Positions 1 through 8,763 of a stretch of DNA of 14,106 bases are shown in pieces. Positions within the stretch are counted from its first letter, which is position 1; every line of letters starts with the position of its first letter. The translations under genes and the position numbers were made by a program. A model generated the notes under the pieces. It did not search any database and was not told the origin of the DNA. It saw nothing but the letters and a program-made list of their open reading frames with translations. The stretch lies in contig QHYO01000659.1 of NCBI GenBank assembly GCA_003224135.1, positions 1-14,106 of the forward strand, given 5' to 3'. Source of the stretch: Acidobacteriota bacterium (GTDB taxonomy: Bacteria > Acidobacteriota > Terriglobia > Acidiferrales > UBA7541).

Positions 1-1724
1 ATTTCGCTCGGCAAAAGATCTCCGAGCGCTTCGACAAGCAGCGCTTTTTGTGCTCCCCGCTTTTGCCGAGCGCTATCCGGCAGCGCCATCACGAACTCCA
101 CCAGCGGCGTATCGAGCAGCGGAACACGGACTTCAAGCGACCGCGCCATGCTGACGGAATCGGTGTCGCGAAGCAGCGTGCTCGCCATGTACGTCCGCAT
201 CTCGAGCCAGCTGACCGCCGCAACCGGTTCCTGGTGCCGCGCTTCATCGACTGCAAGCTGCAGCCAGCCGAGCCATGTCGGTTCCAGCGTGTAGCCGTCC
301 GCGGCGAGTGCGCTTGGCCGGAAGCGCGGGTCGATCAACTTGTCGATCTCGCCGGGAGGAAAAAGCGCTCGCGAAAAAAAATAAGGATGTGGCAGGCGTT
401 GCGGATTCCGCCATGCCGCCAAAGCCTTCCTCGCCGCATCGGGGGTACGTCCTGAGGCGAACAGCGACCGCAGAACTCCCGAAGCCGCATCGCGCAGCGT
501 TGCGGGCACGAACTGCGCCACCCCGGTCAGTCGCGCCAGCTTTGGCGTGTCCGCAAACGTGGAGTATCCTGCGAACAGCTCATCGCCGCCCAAGCCCGAC
601 AACGCCACTTTCAGTCCAACCTGTCGAGCAGCCCACGAAACGAAGTAGGTGTTGATGCCATCCATCGTTGGATGATCGAGCGCGGCGAGTGCTTCATCAA
701 GGCGCGCGGGAATTGCGTCCCCGGCCAAGGGAATTTCCGTATGCCGGGTGCCGCAGCGCTCGGCAACGATTCGCGTTAAAGCGGATTCGTCAAAGGGCGT
801 GCCTGGAAACGCAAGCGTGAAGCTCTGAATGCCCGCATGCTCGCGAGCGGCCAGAGCAGCTATTGCGCTGGAATCGAGTCCGCTCGATAAGAACAAGCCA
901 ACCGGCACATCCGCAATCAAGTGCGCACGTATGCAATCCTCAAGCAGCGGCCGCAGTGCAGTGGCAGCCGCTGCAAAATTCCGTGGACGCCGTGTATCCT
1001 TCGCCGCAGGACTTCGCCGCGGGTCCCACCACGGATGCGGACGAGGCAAACGGCGCCGGTCCGGAACGTACAGCAGCACGCGATGGCCGGGCGGTAGCGA
1101 GAAAACGCTTTCATACATCGTGACCGGTTCGCTGACACTGCCGAACAATAAAAAGGATGTAAGCGCATCCTGCGAAATTCGTTTCGCCGTGATTCCGCTG
1201 GCCATCAATGCGCCAACTTCCGACGCAAACGCAAAACCTTCGCCGGTTTGCGCGTAATACAGTGGCTTGATTCCAAGCGGATCGCGAGCCAAAAACAAGA
1301 CCGGGCCCGAAGTGTAATGTTTGCGAAAATCTGCAATCGCGAACGCGAACATGCCACGCAGCTCGGTCAGGCACTCTTCGCCCCACTCCTCCCACCCATG
1401 TACAAGCACTTCGGTGTCTGATTGTGTGGCGAAACCATGGCCTAGTCGCGTGAGCCGTTCGCGAAGTTCCCGATAGTTGTACAGCTCGCCGTTAAAAACC
1501 ACGGCCACGTCTCGTGCTTCGTTCCAAATAGGTTGCTGACCGCCTGGTAGGTCAATGATGCTCAGCCGCCGCATCGCCAGCGCAAGCCCCGGCGCACGCG
1601 GATCGTTTGCCAGAAATCCTTCGCCGTCCGGGCCGCGGTGCTGCATCACAGCGGCCATGACGCGAACTCGTGATTCGGCGTCACCACTTCTGTTCTGAAA
1701 CGCGACGCCGCAAATTCCGCACAC
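1..1724 (-). CDS. asnB: Asparagine synthase (glutamine-hydrolysing), C-terminus cut by window edge
   Basis: Class II amidotransferase that makes asparagine (or amidates another carboxylate) from glutamine and ATP in the cytoplasm. About 574 residues are visible and the frame is still open at base 1. The start is GTG at 1724, chosen because the next codon is Cys2, which becomes the N-terminal nucleophile, followed by GICGVAF. HRGPDG lies at 29-34 and FNGELYNY follows in the glutaminase domain. The synthetase domain has the PP-loop-like LFLSSGLDSSA near residue 280, then GLGGDELFAGY and VRVPLLDTPLVEFV. The PP-loop reads SSGLDS where SGGxDS is canonical. The gene starts 4 bases after the stop of the transglutaminase-like gene and is last in the visible cluster. 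In polysaccharide loci such proteins often modify sugars or precursors rather than supply free asparagine, so the true substrate is open. Family is certain; role is inferred. Confidence 0.95.
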   Translation of the reverse strand, partial: MCGICGVAFQNRSGDAESRVRVMAAVMQHRGPDGEGFLANDPRAPGLALAMRRLSIIDLPGGQQPIWNEARDVAVVFNGELYNYRELRERLTRLGHGFATQSDTEVLVHGWEEWGEECLTELRGMFAFAIADFRKHYTSGPVLFLARDPLGIKPLYYAQTGEGFAFASEVGALMASGITAKRISQDALTSFLLFGSVSEPVTMYESVFSLPPGHRVLLYVPDRRRLPRPHPWWDPRRSPAAKDTRRPRNFAAAATALRPLLEDCIRAHLIADVPVGLFLSSGLDSSAIAALAAREHAGIQSFTLAFPGTPFDESALTRIVAERCGTRHTEIPLAGDAIPARLDEALAALDHPTMDGINTYFVSWAARQVGLKVALSGLGGDELFAGYSTFADTPKLARLTGVAQFVPATLRDAASGVLRSLFASGRTPDAARKALAAWRNPQRLPHPYFFSRALFPPGEIDKLIDPRFRPSALAADGYTLEPTWLGWLQLAVDEARHQEPVAAVSWLEMRTYMASTLLRDTDSVSMARSLEVRVPLLDTPLVEFVMALPDSARQKRGAQKALLVEALGDLLPSE

Positions 1725-1728
1725 GCGT

Positions 1729-2493
1729 TTACTTGATCTCCGGTGTGGTAAAGAACGCGGCGCCCGCGCGCACGAGATGCGAGCGAAGACGAAAGCGCGG
1801 CATCTTCAGCCACTGATCTGAGTACCAGGCGAGGAACAACCGAAACAGAAAAAGAAATAGCGTCGCAAGCGCGGCGGCAGTCAGCACAAAAAAAGACTCG
1901 CGTTCCAGAAGCAGGCTCCAATCCACTTTTTCATCCCATCCGGGAATTACTCGATCCAGTACCGAACGCAGCCGTAACCCATCAAGGGGCAGCCGCGCGA
2001 TCCGAACGTGCGCAAAATTGTCGTAGTTATAGGCAGGCGGGTAACCGGGAATTCTTCCGGTAGCCTCCGCGAAATTCTGTGGAGTTTGCAACTCTTTCCG
2101 CGTCAGCATCATTACGATTCGATAGGTTGGATCCACCACAATCCACCTGGCATTGAGCAGCACTTCCGCAACAACGTGCTTCGCGCTGCGATCCGGGGAA
2201 AGCAAAAGAAGCCTTCGCACTTGCAGATCAGAGCTTCGCGCGAGATTCAAGAAGGCGTTGGTCGCCGTTCCGCAGACAGAAAGCAACTGCTGGTAATTGA
2301 GAGTCGTTTCAGGATCGCGTGCGGCGAGCCCGGTCGGATTTGGTTCCGCCGAGCGTGGCGGTCCCTGACGCATCCAATCCAGAATCGCTTCCACTCTTTG
2401 TTCCGGCAGGGCGTTTGCCGGCACGATCGCGTCACTAAAGCCATCCAAATATCGGCGCACGGAATATTCCCATCCGGCCGAATAACACGCCAT
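1729..2493 (-). CDS. Transglutaminase-like membrane-anchored protein
   Basis: A 254-residue protein with a transglutaminase-like cysteine protease fold. The expected triad is visible: Cys74 in SVCGTATNAF, His106 in KHVVAEV, and Asp121 in VVDPTYR, with the typical VRRLLLL strand between Cys and His. A single hydrophobic segment at about 201-224, rich in Leu and Phe, predicts a C-terminal membrane anchor followed by a basic tail. It lies between a GT4 gene (45 bases upstream) and the asparagine synthase (4 bases downstream), all on one strand, so it is probably co-transcribed with them. Proteins of this type in polysaccharide loci have been suggested to process or cross-link surface material, but no substrate is known. 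The ATG at 2493 has no strong Shine-Dalgarno, and no in-frame start lies between it and the upstream in-frame stop. No N-terminal signal or membrane segment is seen, so the N-terminus may be truncated or shifted. Confidence 0.85.
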   Translation of the reverse strand: MACYSAGWEYSVRRYLDGFSDAIVPANALPEQRVEAILDWMRQGPPRSAEPNPTGLAARDPETTLNYQQLLSVCGTATNAFLNLARSSDLQVRRLLLLSPDRSAKHVVAEVLLNARWIVVDPTYRIVMMLTRKELQTPQNFAEATGRIPGYPPAYNYDNFAHVRIARLPLDGLRLRSVLDRVIPGWDEKVDWSLLLERESFFVLTAAALATLFLFLFRLFLAWYSDQWLKMPRFRLRSHLVRAGAAFFTTPEIK

Positions 2494-2537
2494 GGCACAC
2501 GACCCGGAACAGTTTGTGTTGCAAGCTCACCACACTT

Positions 2538-3767
2538 CTAGGCCGGACATGCAGATTGTCCTCCGACTGCAGGTTTCGCTGCAAGCTCAGCGTAAATTCC
2601 TTCCATGCGCCCTACGGGCTCGTCCCAGCCAAGCCGGCTAGCCGTATTTTTTCCGCCTTCTGACAGCTTGGTGCGAAGTTCTGCGTCGCTCAGTATCTGT
2701 TTGACGGCTTGGGCCACCGCTCTAGTTTCATGTGCCACCACAATTCCAGCGAGCCCTCGAAGCAATGGTGCAACACCGCAATTCTCAGTGACCACCACCG
2801 GTGTGCCACACGCCGCTGCTTCCGCTGCCGTATTTCCAAAATTTTCATTCTGTGAAGGCAAGACGAATACATTCGCGTCGCGATAGGCTGCCCATTTCGC
2901 TGCTCCGAAGACCGCGCCACTGAATACCACCCGCGGTGCCACTCCCCTCGCCCGCGCCAGCTGTTCCAGGCGCCCCAGCATTCCGGACTCGTCCGGCCCG
3001 GCAAACGCCAGCCAAAGCTCGCGGTTCGCGATATTTTCCGGCAGCTGCGCAAAAGCTTCGAGCAACAAGTCCGGACTCTTCTTCTTCGATAACCTGCCGA
3101 GAAACAGGATCAGCAGCGCATCGGCTGGGATGCCATGTTTCGCACGGAATTCGCCTTCCGCAGGCAATTTGCGCGGCGCGACCACTCCATTCCGGCGCAG
3201 AAAGAGTTTCTTGCGCAGAATTCCGCCCGCCGCCAGTTCCTCCATTTCCTGCTCGGAAGTCACGATCACGGCTGCCGCTCCTTGAAGCATTTCCGTTCCC
3301 CAGTGCGCGTGATACACGCGTTTCAGAAAAATATTTCGCACGATCGGTACAAACATCCCGATGGGCTCGATTACATACGGAATGTTCCGCTTGCGGCATT
3401 CCCTCGCAACCGCAGGTCCCAACAGATCGTACAAACCAAAAATGTGAACCACCTGAAAGCCTGCTAGCCGCGCGCGGCAATATCTTCTAACCGCCGGATT
3501 CCACGTCACGGCACGGTAACGAAGCCAGGTCGGCAAATAGATACTCTGCACGCCGTTTAAGTCGTGCGTCCATCCGAAGGGCGATGGCTTCCCAGCTCCC
3601 GCATTTTCTTTGGACGTCTGCCGCGATTCGAATCCCCAGTCAGCCGTGAGAACCGTCACCTCGTGACCTCGCCGCGCCAGCCCATTTGAAAGTGCCTCCA
3701 CTTTCAAGGGAGGCCCGCCGAATTCGTAAAAAGGCGCGTAAGACTGTGTCACGTTCAGGATTCGCAT
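2538..3767 (-). CDS. GT4-family glycosyltransferase
   Basis: A 409-residue GT-B fold glycosyltransferase of family GT4, transferring a sugar from an activated donor to a growing glycan at the cytoplasmic side of the membrane. The acceptor domain opens with MRILNVTQSYAPFYEFGGPP, typical for the family, followed by RRGHEVTVLTA. The donor domain starts at about residue 219 with LLILFLGRLSKKK (Arg225 and nearby lysines contact the donor phosphates in relatives). The EX7E motif is Glu308 and Glu316 in NENFGNTAAEAAACGTPVV. Length is normal for GT4. Its start overlaps the end of the upstream GT4 gene by 13 bases, which suggests translational coupling; no strong ribosome binding site is seen. Donor and acceptor cannot be read from sequence. 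Confidence 0.93.
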   Translation of the reverse strand: MRILNVTQSYAPFYEFGGPPLKVEALSNGLARRGHEVTVLTADWGFESRQTSKENAGAGKPSPFGWTHDLNGVQSIYLPTWLRYRAVTWNPAVRRYCRARLAGFQVVHIFGLYDLLGPAVARECRKRNIPYVIEPIGMFVPIVRNIFLKRVYHAHWGTEMLQGAAAVIVTSEQEMEELAAGGILRKKLFLRRNGVVAPRKLPAEGEFRAKHGIPADALLILFLGRLSKKKSPDLLLEAFAQLPENIANRELWLAFAGPDESGMLGRLEQLARARGVAPRVVFSGAVFGAAKWAAYRDANVFVLPSQNENFGNTAAEAAACGTPVVVTENCGVAPLLRGLAGIVVAHETRAVAQAVKQILSDAELRTKLSEGGKNTASRLGWDEPVGRMEGIYAELAAKPAVGGQSACPA

Positions 3768-4888
3768 AGGCCGCGCAGAATTTTTCGGAAGGATTTTGCA
3801 AATATGGTGAAGCGAAATTCATGTTCGACGCGCTGCTTGCCGCGCCTGCCCATCTCTTGCCCGAGCGCGGGATCGGCCAGCAAAGTTTCTACGGCCGTTG
3901 CCAGTTGCACCGCGTCACCATGCGGAACTAAATAGCCGGTCCGTCCATCGTCAATCACTTCTGGCGCTCCGCCGTGTGCGCCGCCAATCACGGGCTTTCC
4001 GCAGGCCATGGCCTCGAGGTACACCAATCCAAATCCTTCACCTTTGCTCGGCAGCGCGAAAATTTCGCAATGCCCGAAGCACGCGGCAAGTTCTTCGTAA
4101 GTCAACCCCGAAAGAAAATGCACGTGACGCCGCACGCCGTTCTCCTCTGCCAGATCTTCCAGCCATCCGCGATCGTCGCCGTCACCGATAGCCGCCAGCT
4201 GCAATTCCGGCCAGCGTGGGAGCAGACGCGGCAAAGCCGTAATCAGCGTGTCCATGCCCTTGTAGCGTTCGTCCGCGCGCCACCGGCCCACGGTCAACAC
4301 AACGCGTCCCTCCGGAAAATTTCCGGGAACCGCGGTCTTCGCCGCATGCGGCGCCATCGCCTCGAATTGCGGGTCGAGCGCCCAGGGCAACACGCGAATT
4401 TTTTCCGTAGCAACGCCTTGCACCGCGGTCACGTGATCCGCCGTGTATTTGCTCGGTGCCAGCACCAGGTCCGCGTGCCGCAGGGCCATCCGCCGAATGC
4501 GCCCCAGCGGTTCCCACACTTCGACTCCGTGCGTGCACACGATCGACTTCAGCCGGGGCGAGAGAAAATGCATGGCACGCACGACGGGCGCGAGATTGGG
4601 ATGCCCCGCGACGACTAGTTTCATCTGCGATTTTCCGCCGCCAGATCGTCTCCGCGCCGCACGAATCGCCGTCGCAAGGAACCTGCCTTTGGCTCGCTCG
4701 CTTCCCGTGAAAACAATTTCACGTCCCGCAACGCCCAGCCTCTTCAACTCCGGCCCATCATTCAACGTCAGAATACGGCATTCCATACCGCGGCTTGCGG
4801 CAAACTCCGTTAGCACCGAGGCCAGATGCCGCCCAGCACGCTGCACTCCGCCCGGCGCGTCCAGTTCAGGAAAGAGTCCAATCAGCAC
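3755..4888 (-). CDS. GT4-family glycosyltransferase (first gene of cluster)
   Basis: A 377-residue retaining glycosyltransferase of family GT4. The N-terminal domain has the glycine-rich acceptor loop PGGVQRAGRHLASVL (12-26) and VCTHGVEVWEPL (117-128), with His120 in the usual active-site region. The donor domain begins with VVLTVGRW near 196-203 and contains the EX7E pair Glu284 and Glu292 in GEGFGLVYLEAMACGKPV, then GGAPEVI and TGYLVP. The start is GTG at 4888, with no further upstream in-frame start; the ribosome binding site is weak. It is the first gene of the minus-strand cluster and faces the propeller-like gene divergently, so a promoter should lie between 4889 and 4988, although no clear -35/-10 pair is visible. 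The specific sugar is unknown. Confidence 0.93.
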   Translation of the reverse strand: MLIGLFPELDAPGGVQRAGRHLASVLTEFAASRGMECRILTLNDGPELKRLGVAGREIVFTGSERAKGRFLATAIRAARRRSGGGKSQMKLVVAGHPNLAPVVRAMHFLSPRLKSIVCTHGVEVWEPLGRIRRMALRHADLVLAPSKYTADHVTAVQGVATEKIRVLPWALDPQFEAMAPHAAKTAVPGNFPEGRVVLTVGRWRADERYKGMDTLITALPRLLPRWPELQLAAIGDGDDRGWLEDLAEENGVRRHVHFLSGLTYEELAACFGHCEIFALPSKGEGFGLVYLEAMACGKPVIGGAHGGAPEVIDDGRTGYLVPHGDAVQLATAVETLLADPALGQEMGRRGKQRVEHEFRFTIFAKSFRKILRGLCES

Positions 4889-4988
4889 GCGCAGAGTCTG
4901 CCTTGCGTAAAGTCCGTTGGCAAGTTCCCTGGGGCTTCTTCAATCAGCATCGCGAATCGATCCTCTTGTTCCAGAATTTCGCGGTCGA

Positions 4989-6504
4989 ATGCTAATCCTT
5001 GCGCCGCTCGCGAACCGCGGGTTGTTTCGTATCCCAGCAGCCTTCTCTCCGGACGGCAACTTCCTCCTGCTCACTTATGATCACAACTCGTATCGAATCG
5101 ACCTTCCTTCGTTTAACAAGACGAATTTGCCCGGTTCGCTTCGTAAACGCGACGCTAACTTGTTCGCTGTGCAGCCCGAGAATCGCGCTCTGCTGGCCGA
5201 CGCGAAGGAGCCTTCATCGTACTCCATTGTCTCGCTTGTCTCGGGAGACGTCCTTTCACAAATGGCGTTACCCGCGGATAGTTTTTCACTCGCGACCAAT
5301 CCACGATATGCGCTCGGTTCAAGAGCGGATTCTAACGTGGTGAGTCTGTTCGACCTCGACCATCATAATTCCATCGATGTTCCGGCCAACTTGGGCGCCG
5401 ATGTTTACGGCGACACCCTTGCCCTCTACACCCCCGCGGGCGAATTGCAGTTTTATCGCCTCGGGGAGCCGCAGCCATTCCGTCGCGGGCGTTTGCCGCT
5501 GAATGGTCTGCCGCGCCTGTACGCGGCGCTGGTCGATCCTTCACTGTCCACGTTAGCCATTGCGGTTCGTGGCTCGGGCGCTGTTTTTGATCTCACAAAT
5601 GGAAATCGCTTGGCTAGCCTTGCGGGCTTTACCGGGACAATTTTATCTTCGCCTCAAACCGCTTTTTTGCTGAACTCCGCGCGTGCTGCGGCTTCCGTAG
5701 CTCCCTGGACGGCCGCGAACTCCGCGCCGGTTGGTGCCAATTGGACGGCAAGAAAAATGGCTGACCTTTTTCCGGGCGGCAATAGCTTCATCGAGTACTC
5801 CTTTCACGACGAATCTGGCGGGAACATTCCAGGTATGAGTTTCAGAAATGAGATAAGTTTTGAGCTTCGTGGCCTGGACCCTGCTTCCGGGGGCGAACTT
5901 TGGAAGCGGGTCTACACAAGAGATTCACCCGTTCCCTATAACGATCCTGAGGGCGGACGCCTCGTCCTCGCATGGAAAGCGAACTCTGAATCGGCACGCA
6001 ACGCCGCCAAGAGACTCTCGGGCGTCAGGGATGCTTACAAGAACCAGAAGCTGAAAGATCAGGATTCCTTTTTTGAAGTTCTCGACTCGCTTACAGGCAC
6101 TCCGATCGGGGGTGTGCTGGTTCAGTTCGGCGGCGGGCCTTCGTCCTTTGATTCCGCTTTCTCCTGTGGTGACGCTCTGTTTCTCATAAAGGACCAATAT
6201 CGCGTGACGCTGTATCAGCTTCAGGAGGGGAAATTGCTCGCTCGTTTGCGCGGCCAGCATCCGGCGGCTAGCGTCGCGGGCGAACTGTTCACCCTCGACG
6301 AAGGCGGTGGAAAATTGGGTCTATACGACCTCCGGACTGGCGCCAGAATCGGAGAACGCCGCTTCTCCGATGGGCATCGCCTATGCGCATTTTTCTTCAG
6401 CCGGCGACCGGCTCTTCGTACTGACGGACCATCAGGAAGCGATCGTACTTGACGTGAAGAGGATGGTTGAGACCCCGGCCAATTCAGCTACGGAGAACCA
6501 CTAA
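4989..6504 (+). CDS. Beta-propeller-like protein, frameshifted near the C-terminus
   Basis: Unrecognised protein of about 504 residues once one base is corrected. It contains repeated short beta-strand units like those of WD40/PQQ/lactonase propellers: AAFSPDGNFLLLTYD, GDTLALYTPAGELQFY, GSGAVFDLTNGNRLASLAGF, GGELWKRVYTR, KLGLYDLRTGARIGE, and after the shift FSSAGDRLFVLTDHQEAIVLDVKR. The reading frame is lost at a run of three G at 6372-6374. As written, the frame runs on to a stop at 6452 with an unlike, Arg-rich tail; removing one G gives FSDGIAYAHFSSAG and continues to the stop at 6504. ATG 4989 is preferred; a TTG at 4917 would crowd the divergent gene and adds an unconvincing leader. No signal peptide or catalytic motif is seen. 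It meets the HAD gene tail to tail with a 4-base overlap. Function unknown. Confidence 0.72.
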
Positions 6505-7160
6505 GAGACCAGCGGCACCAGATCCTCCATCCTATCCAGGTAGACGTCTGCGGGATGCGCTTTGCGGTCGTGTGTGCCAAATCCAAAATTCACGATGGCT
6601 GAAATCATTCGCGCATTGCGCGCGGTTTGTACATCTACTTCTGAATCACCTACCATCACGGCCTGCTCGCCTGTGACCCCGAGTTCTTCAAGAATCGTGT
6701 TCGCTCCCAGCGGATCAGGCTTCTTTGTGGCGAAACTGTTTCCCCCGTAAATCACGCGGAAAAACTGCGCAAGCCCCAACCCTTCCATAATCCGCACGCT
6801 GATGTTCACCGGCTTGTTCGTCAGCACGGCCATAGGGACGCCGCGGAGCTGTTCGAGCGTCTCGCGCACTCCCGGATATTCCTTTGTAAAATCGAGTTTG
6901 TGCTCCTCGTAGTGCCCGAGGAAGAATTTCAGTGCTCGTTCTAGTTCGTCCGGCTGGGGAGCGCCTCCGAGCGCGCGGCTAATTAATATCGGTGCGCCTG
7001 AACCCACATAACTCGCTGCCAGGTCCTCCGCCAATTCCGCGCGACCGAGCTCCCGCAGTGTGGCGTTTACGGAGAGCACCAAGTCCCGCTTGGAATCGAT
7101 GAGCGTGCCGTCGAGATCAAACACCAGTGCCTTCACATTGCCTTGAAAATTCTCTTTCAT
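6501..7160 (-). CDS. HAD-superfamily phosphatase, phosphoglycolate phosphatase type
   Basis: A 219-residue haloacid dehalogenase hydrolase, cytoplasmic and Mg-dependent. All four motifs are present: motif I VFDLDGTLID with nucleophile Asp15 and acid Asp17; motif II AVLTNK with Thr114; motif III Lys147 in ATKKPDP; motif IV GDSEVD with Asp172 and Asp176. The helical cap between motifs I and II (about 25-100) is the small C1 type found in Gph and PpaX proteins. Likely substrates are phosphoglycolate or another small phosphomonoester, which sequence alone does not settle. The start ATG at 7160 is preceded by an A-rich stretch without a clear Shine-Dalgarno. It is divergent from the DUF1015 gene and convergent with the propeller-like gene. 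Confidence 0.93.
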   Translation of the reverse strand: MKENFQGNVKALVFDLDGTLIDSKRDLVLSVNATLRELGRAELAEDLAASYVGSGAPILISRALGGAPQPDELERALKFFLGHYEEHKLDFTKEYPGVRETLEQLRGVPMAVLTNKPVNISVRIMEGLGLAQFFRVIYGGNSFATKKPDPLGANTILEELGVTGEQAVMVGDSEVDVQTARNARMISAIVNFGFGTHDRKAHPADVYLDRMEDLVPLVS

Positions 7161-7253
7161 ATCTTTTTATTTTAATACGCGCGTCGCATTCTCTCCGCTG
7201 CTTCGCGTAAAATATTGGATTCAACTGCCGTCAAGGAAACCATCGGAGAACTC

Positions 7254-8600
7254 ATGGCCCAGGTATTCCCATTTCGCGCTTACCGTTTCAATCCGCAAGT
7301 TGCTCCCGTGGACCGCGTCCTTACGCAGCCGTACGACAAAATTTCTCCGGAGCGCCAGGCCGAGTACTACGCCATGCATCCACAAAACCTGATCGCGGTG
7401 GAGAAAGGCCGTGTCTTTCTTGAAGATTCTGCGCAAAACAACGTCTACACACGCGCTGCGGCGAAAGTCGAGGAATGGATTCGCGATCACATCGTTGTTC
7501 AAGACCCCATTCCCGCGTTCTACGCCTATATGCAGGAGTTCACCGTTCCCGGTTTGTCTGAAAGACGCACTCGCCGCGGCTTCATCGCTGCCGGACAGCT
7601 TGAGGAATATTCTGCCGGTGTTGTCTTTCGCCACGAGCACACGCTTTCCGGACCGAAAGCCGACCGCCTCGAACTCCTGCGACATACGCGGACGCACACC
7701 GGTCAGCTGTTTATGCTTTATTCTGATCCGCAAAAACGCGTTGACGCGGTACTCGCCGAAGCTGAATCCTCCGTTGCGCCCGCAAGCGAGCTTACCGACG
7801 AGTATGGCGTGATTCATCGCCTCTGGCCGATTGCGGAGTCCGACCGCGTGCATGCGATTCAACAGGCTATGGCTGATCAAAAGCTCGTCATTGCGGACGG
7901 TCACCATCGTTACGAAACGGCGCTGAATTACCGTAACGAACGCCGCGCAACTGCCGCTTCACGCGATCCTGGTGCCAGCTACGAGCGCGCCATGATGACT
8001 TTCGTCAACACGCGCGGCGAAGGCCTGGTCATTCTCGCCACGCATCGTGTTGTGGCCAACGTTCATGATTTTTCTTGGCCCGCCGTTCGCCGCTATCTTG
8101 AGCCCTGGTTCGCTTCCGAAGTTTTTCCTTTTGCGAGCGACTCCGAAAAATCGCACGCACAGGAAAAATTCCTGACCCGCCTTGCCGCCACCGCGAAGCA
8201 ACGCTCCATCGGCGCGTATCCCGCGGCTCCTGCAGGCCAGCGCGCTTTTTATCTTTTCGGGTTGCGGCCTGGCGCGGACCTCGGCCAGCTTCTGCCCGCT
8301 GTTCCTGCGCTCCAGCGCGATCTCGACGTTGTTCTTCTTCACGACGGCATTCTCGAACCGGCTCTCGGCATCACGCTCCAGGCCGCCACAAAAGAGATGA
8401 ATCTTACCTACGAACGTGAAGCCCCTGCGGCCATCGCCGCTGTGGATTCTGGCCAGGCGCAGGTTTCCTTTTTCCTCAACCCCGTGGACGTCGAAAAAGT
8501 CATTCAAATCGCCACGTCCAACGAAGTCATGCCCCAGAAGTCCACCGACTTCTATCCAAAACTCCTCAGCGGCATCACCATGTACCGCATCGAACCCTAG
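7254..8600 (+). CDS. DUF1015 family protein
   Basis: A 448-residue protein of the DUF1015 family (conserved, biochemical function unknown). Landmarks are the opening MAQVFPFRAYRFNP, QPYDKISPE, the block GPKADRLELLR at 133-143, and ADGHHRYETAL beginning at residue 214, all typical of the family. No membrane segment or signal peptide is visible, so it is probably cytoplasmic. ATG 7254 is chosen over a TTG at 7215 because GGAG at 7245-7248 sits 5 bases before it and family members usually begin right at this sequence. In some other bacteria DUF1015 genes lie near serine biosynthesis genes; nothing of that kind is visible here. It stands alone between divergent HAD and convergent STAS genes. Confidence 0.92.
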   Translation: MAQVFPFRAYRFNPQVAPVDRVLTQPYDKISPERQAEYYAMHPQNLIAVEKGRVFLEDSAQNNVYTRAAAKVEEWIRDHIVVQDPIPAFYAYMQEFTVPGLSERRTRRGFIAAGQLEEYSAGVVFRHEHTLSGPKADRLELLRHTRTHTGQLFMLYSDPQKRVDAVLAEAESSVAPASELTDEYGVIHRLWPIAESDRVHAIQQAMADQKLVIADGHHRYETALNYRNERRATAASRDPGASYERAMMTFVNTRGEGLVILATHRVVANVHDFSWPAVRRYLEPWFASEVFPFASDSEKSHAQEKFLTRLAATAKQRSIGAYPAAPAGQRAFYLFGLRPGADLGQLLPAVPALQRDLDVVLLHDGILEPALGITLQAATKEMNLTYEREAPAAIAAVDSGQAQVSFFLNPVDVEKVIQIATSNEVMPQKSTDFYPKLLSGITMYRIEP

Positions 8601-8694
8601 TCTTGCTCTGTTTTGCAGCGGCGGCCATACTGCGGCGGGCGTCCTCCTGAAACCTGACCGCGGTTGGTCCCTGCGCGCCGCACCGGGCCGCGCC

Positions 8695-8734
8695 AAAAAA
8701 AAAAACAAAAGAGGCGCCCGACCGCGCGCCTCTT
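8695..8734 (-). terminator. Rho-independent terminator of the STAS gene
   Basis: A 9-bp perfect stem (AAGAGGCGC at 8709-8717 pairing with GCGCCTCTT at 8726-8734) with an 8-base loop. On the minus strand it is followed by TTTTG and then eleven T. It lies about 30 bases after the STAS stop codon. On the plus strand the stem is not followed by a T run, so it should act one way only. Confidence 0.88.
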
Positions 8735-8763
8735 CAAAAACCAATCGCAAACTAACTGCCACT

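Noticed and set aside
917..1395. Overlapping frames on both strands within the asparagine synthase gene
   Set aside because: They are shadows of the conserved asparagine synthase frame and carry no motif of their own.
4917..4988. Longer start (TTG at 4917) for the propeller-like protein
   Set aside because: It would leave only 28 bases to the divergent gene, and the added 24 residues resemble no signal peptide or fold; ATG 4989 is more plausible.
7215..7253. TTG start at 7215 for the DUF1015 protein
   Set aside because: ATG 7254 has GGAG 5 bases upstream and fits the usual family N-terminus.
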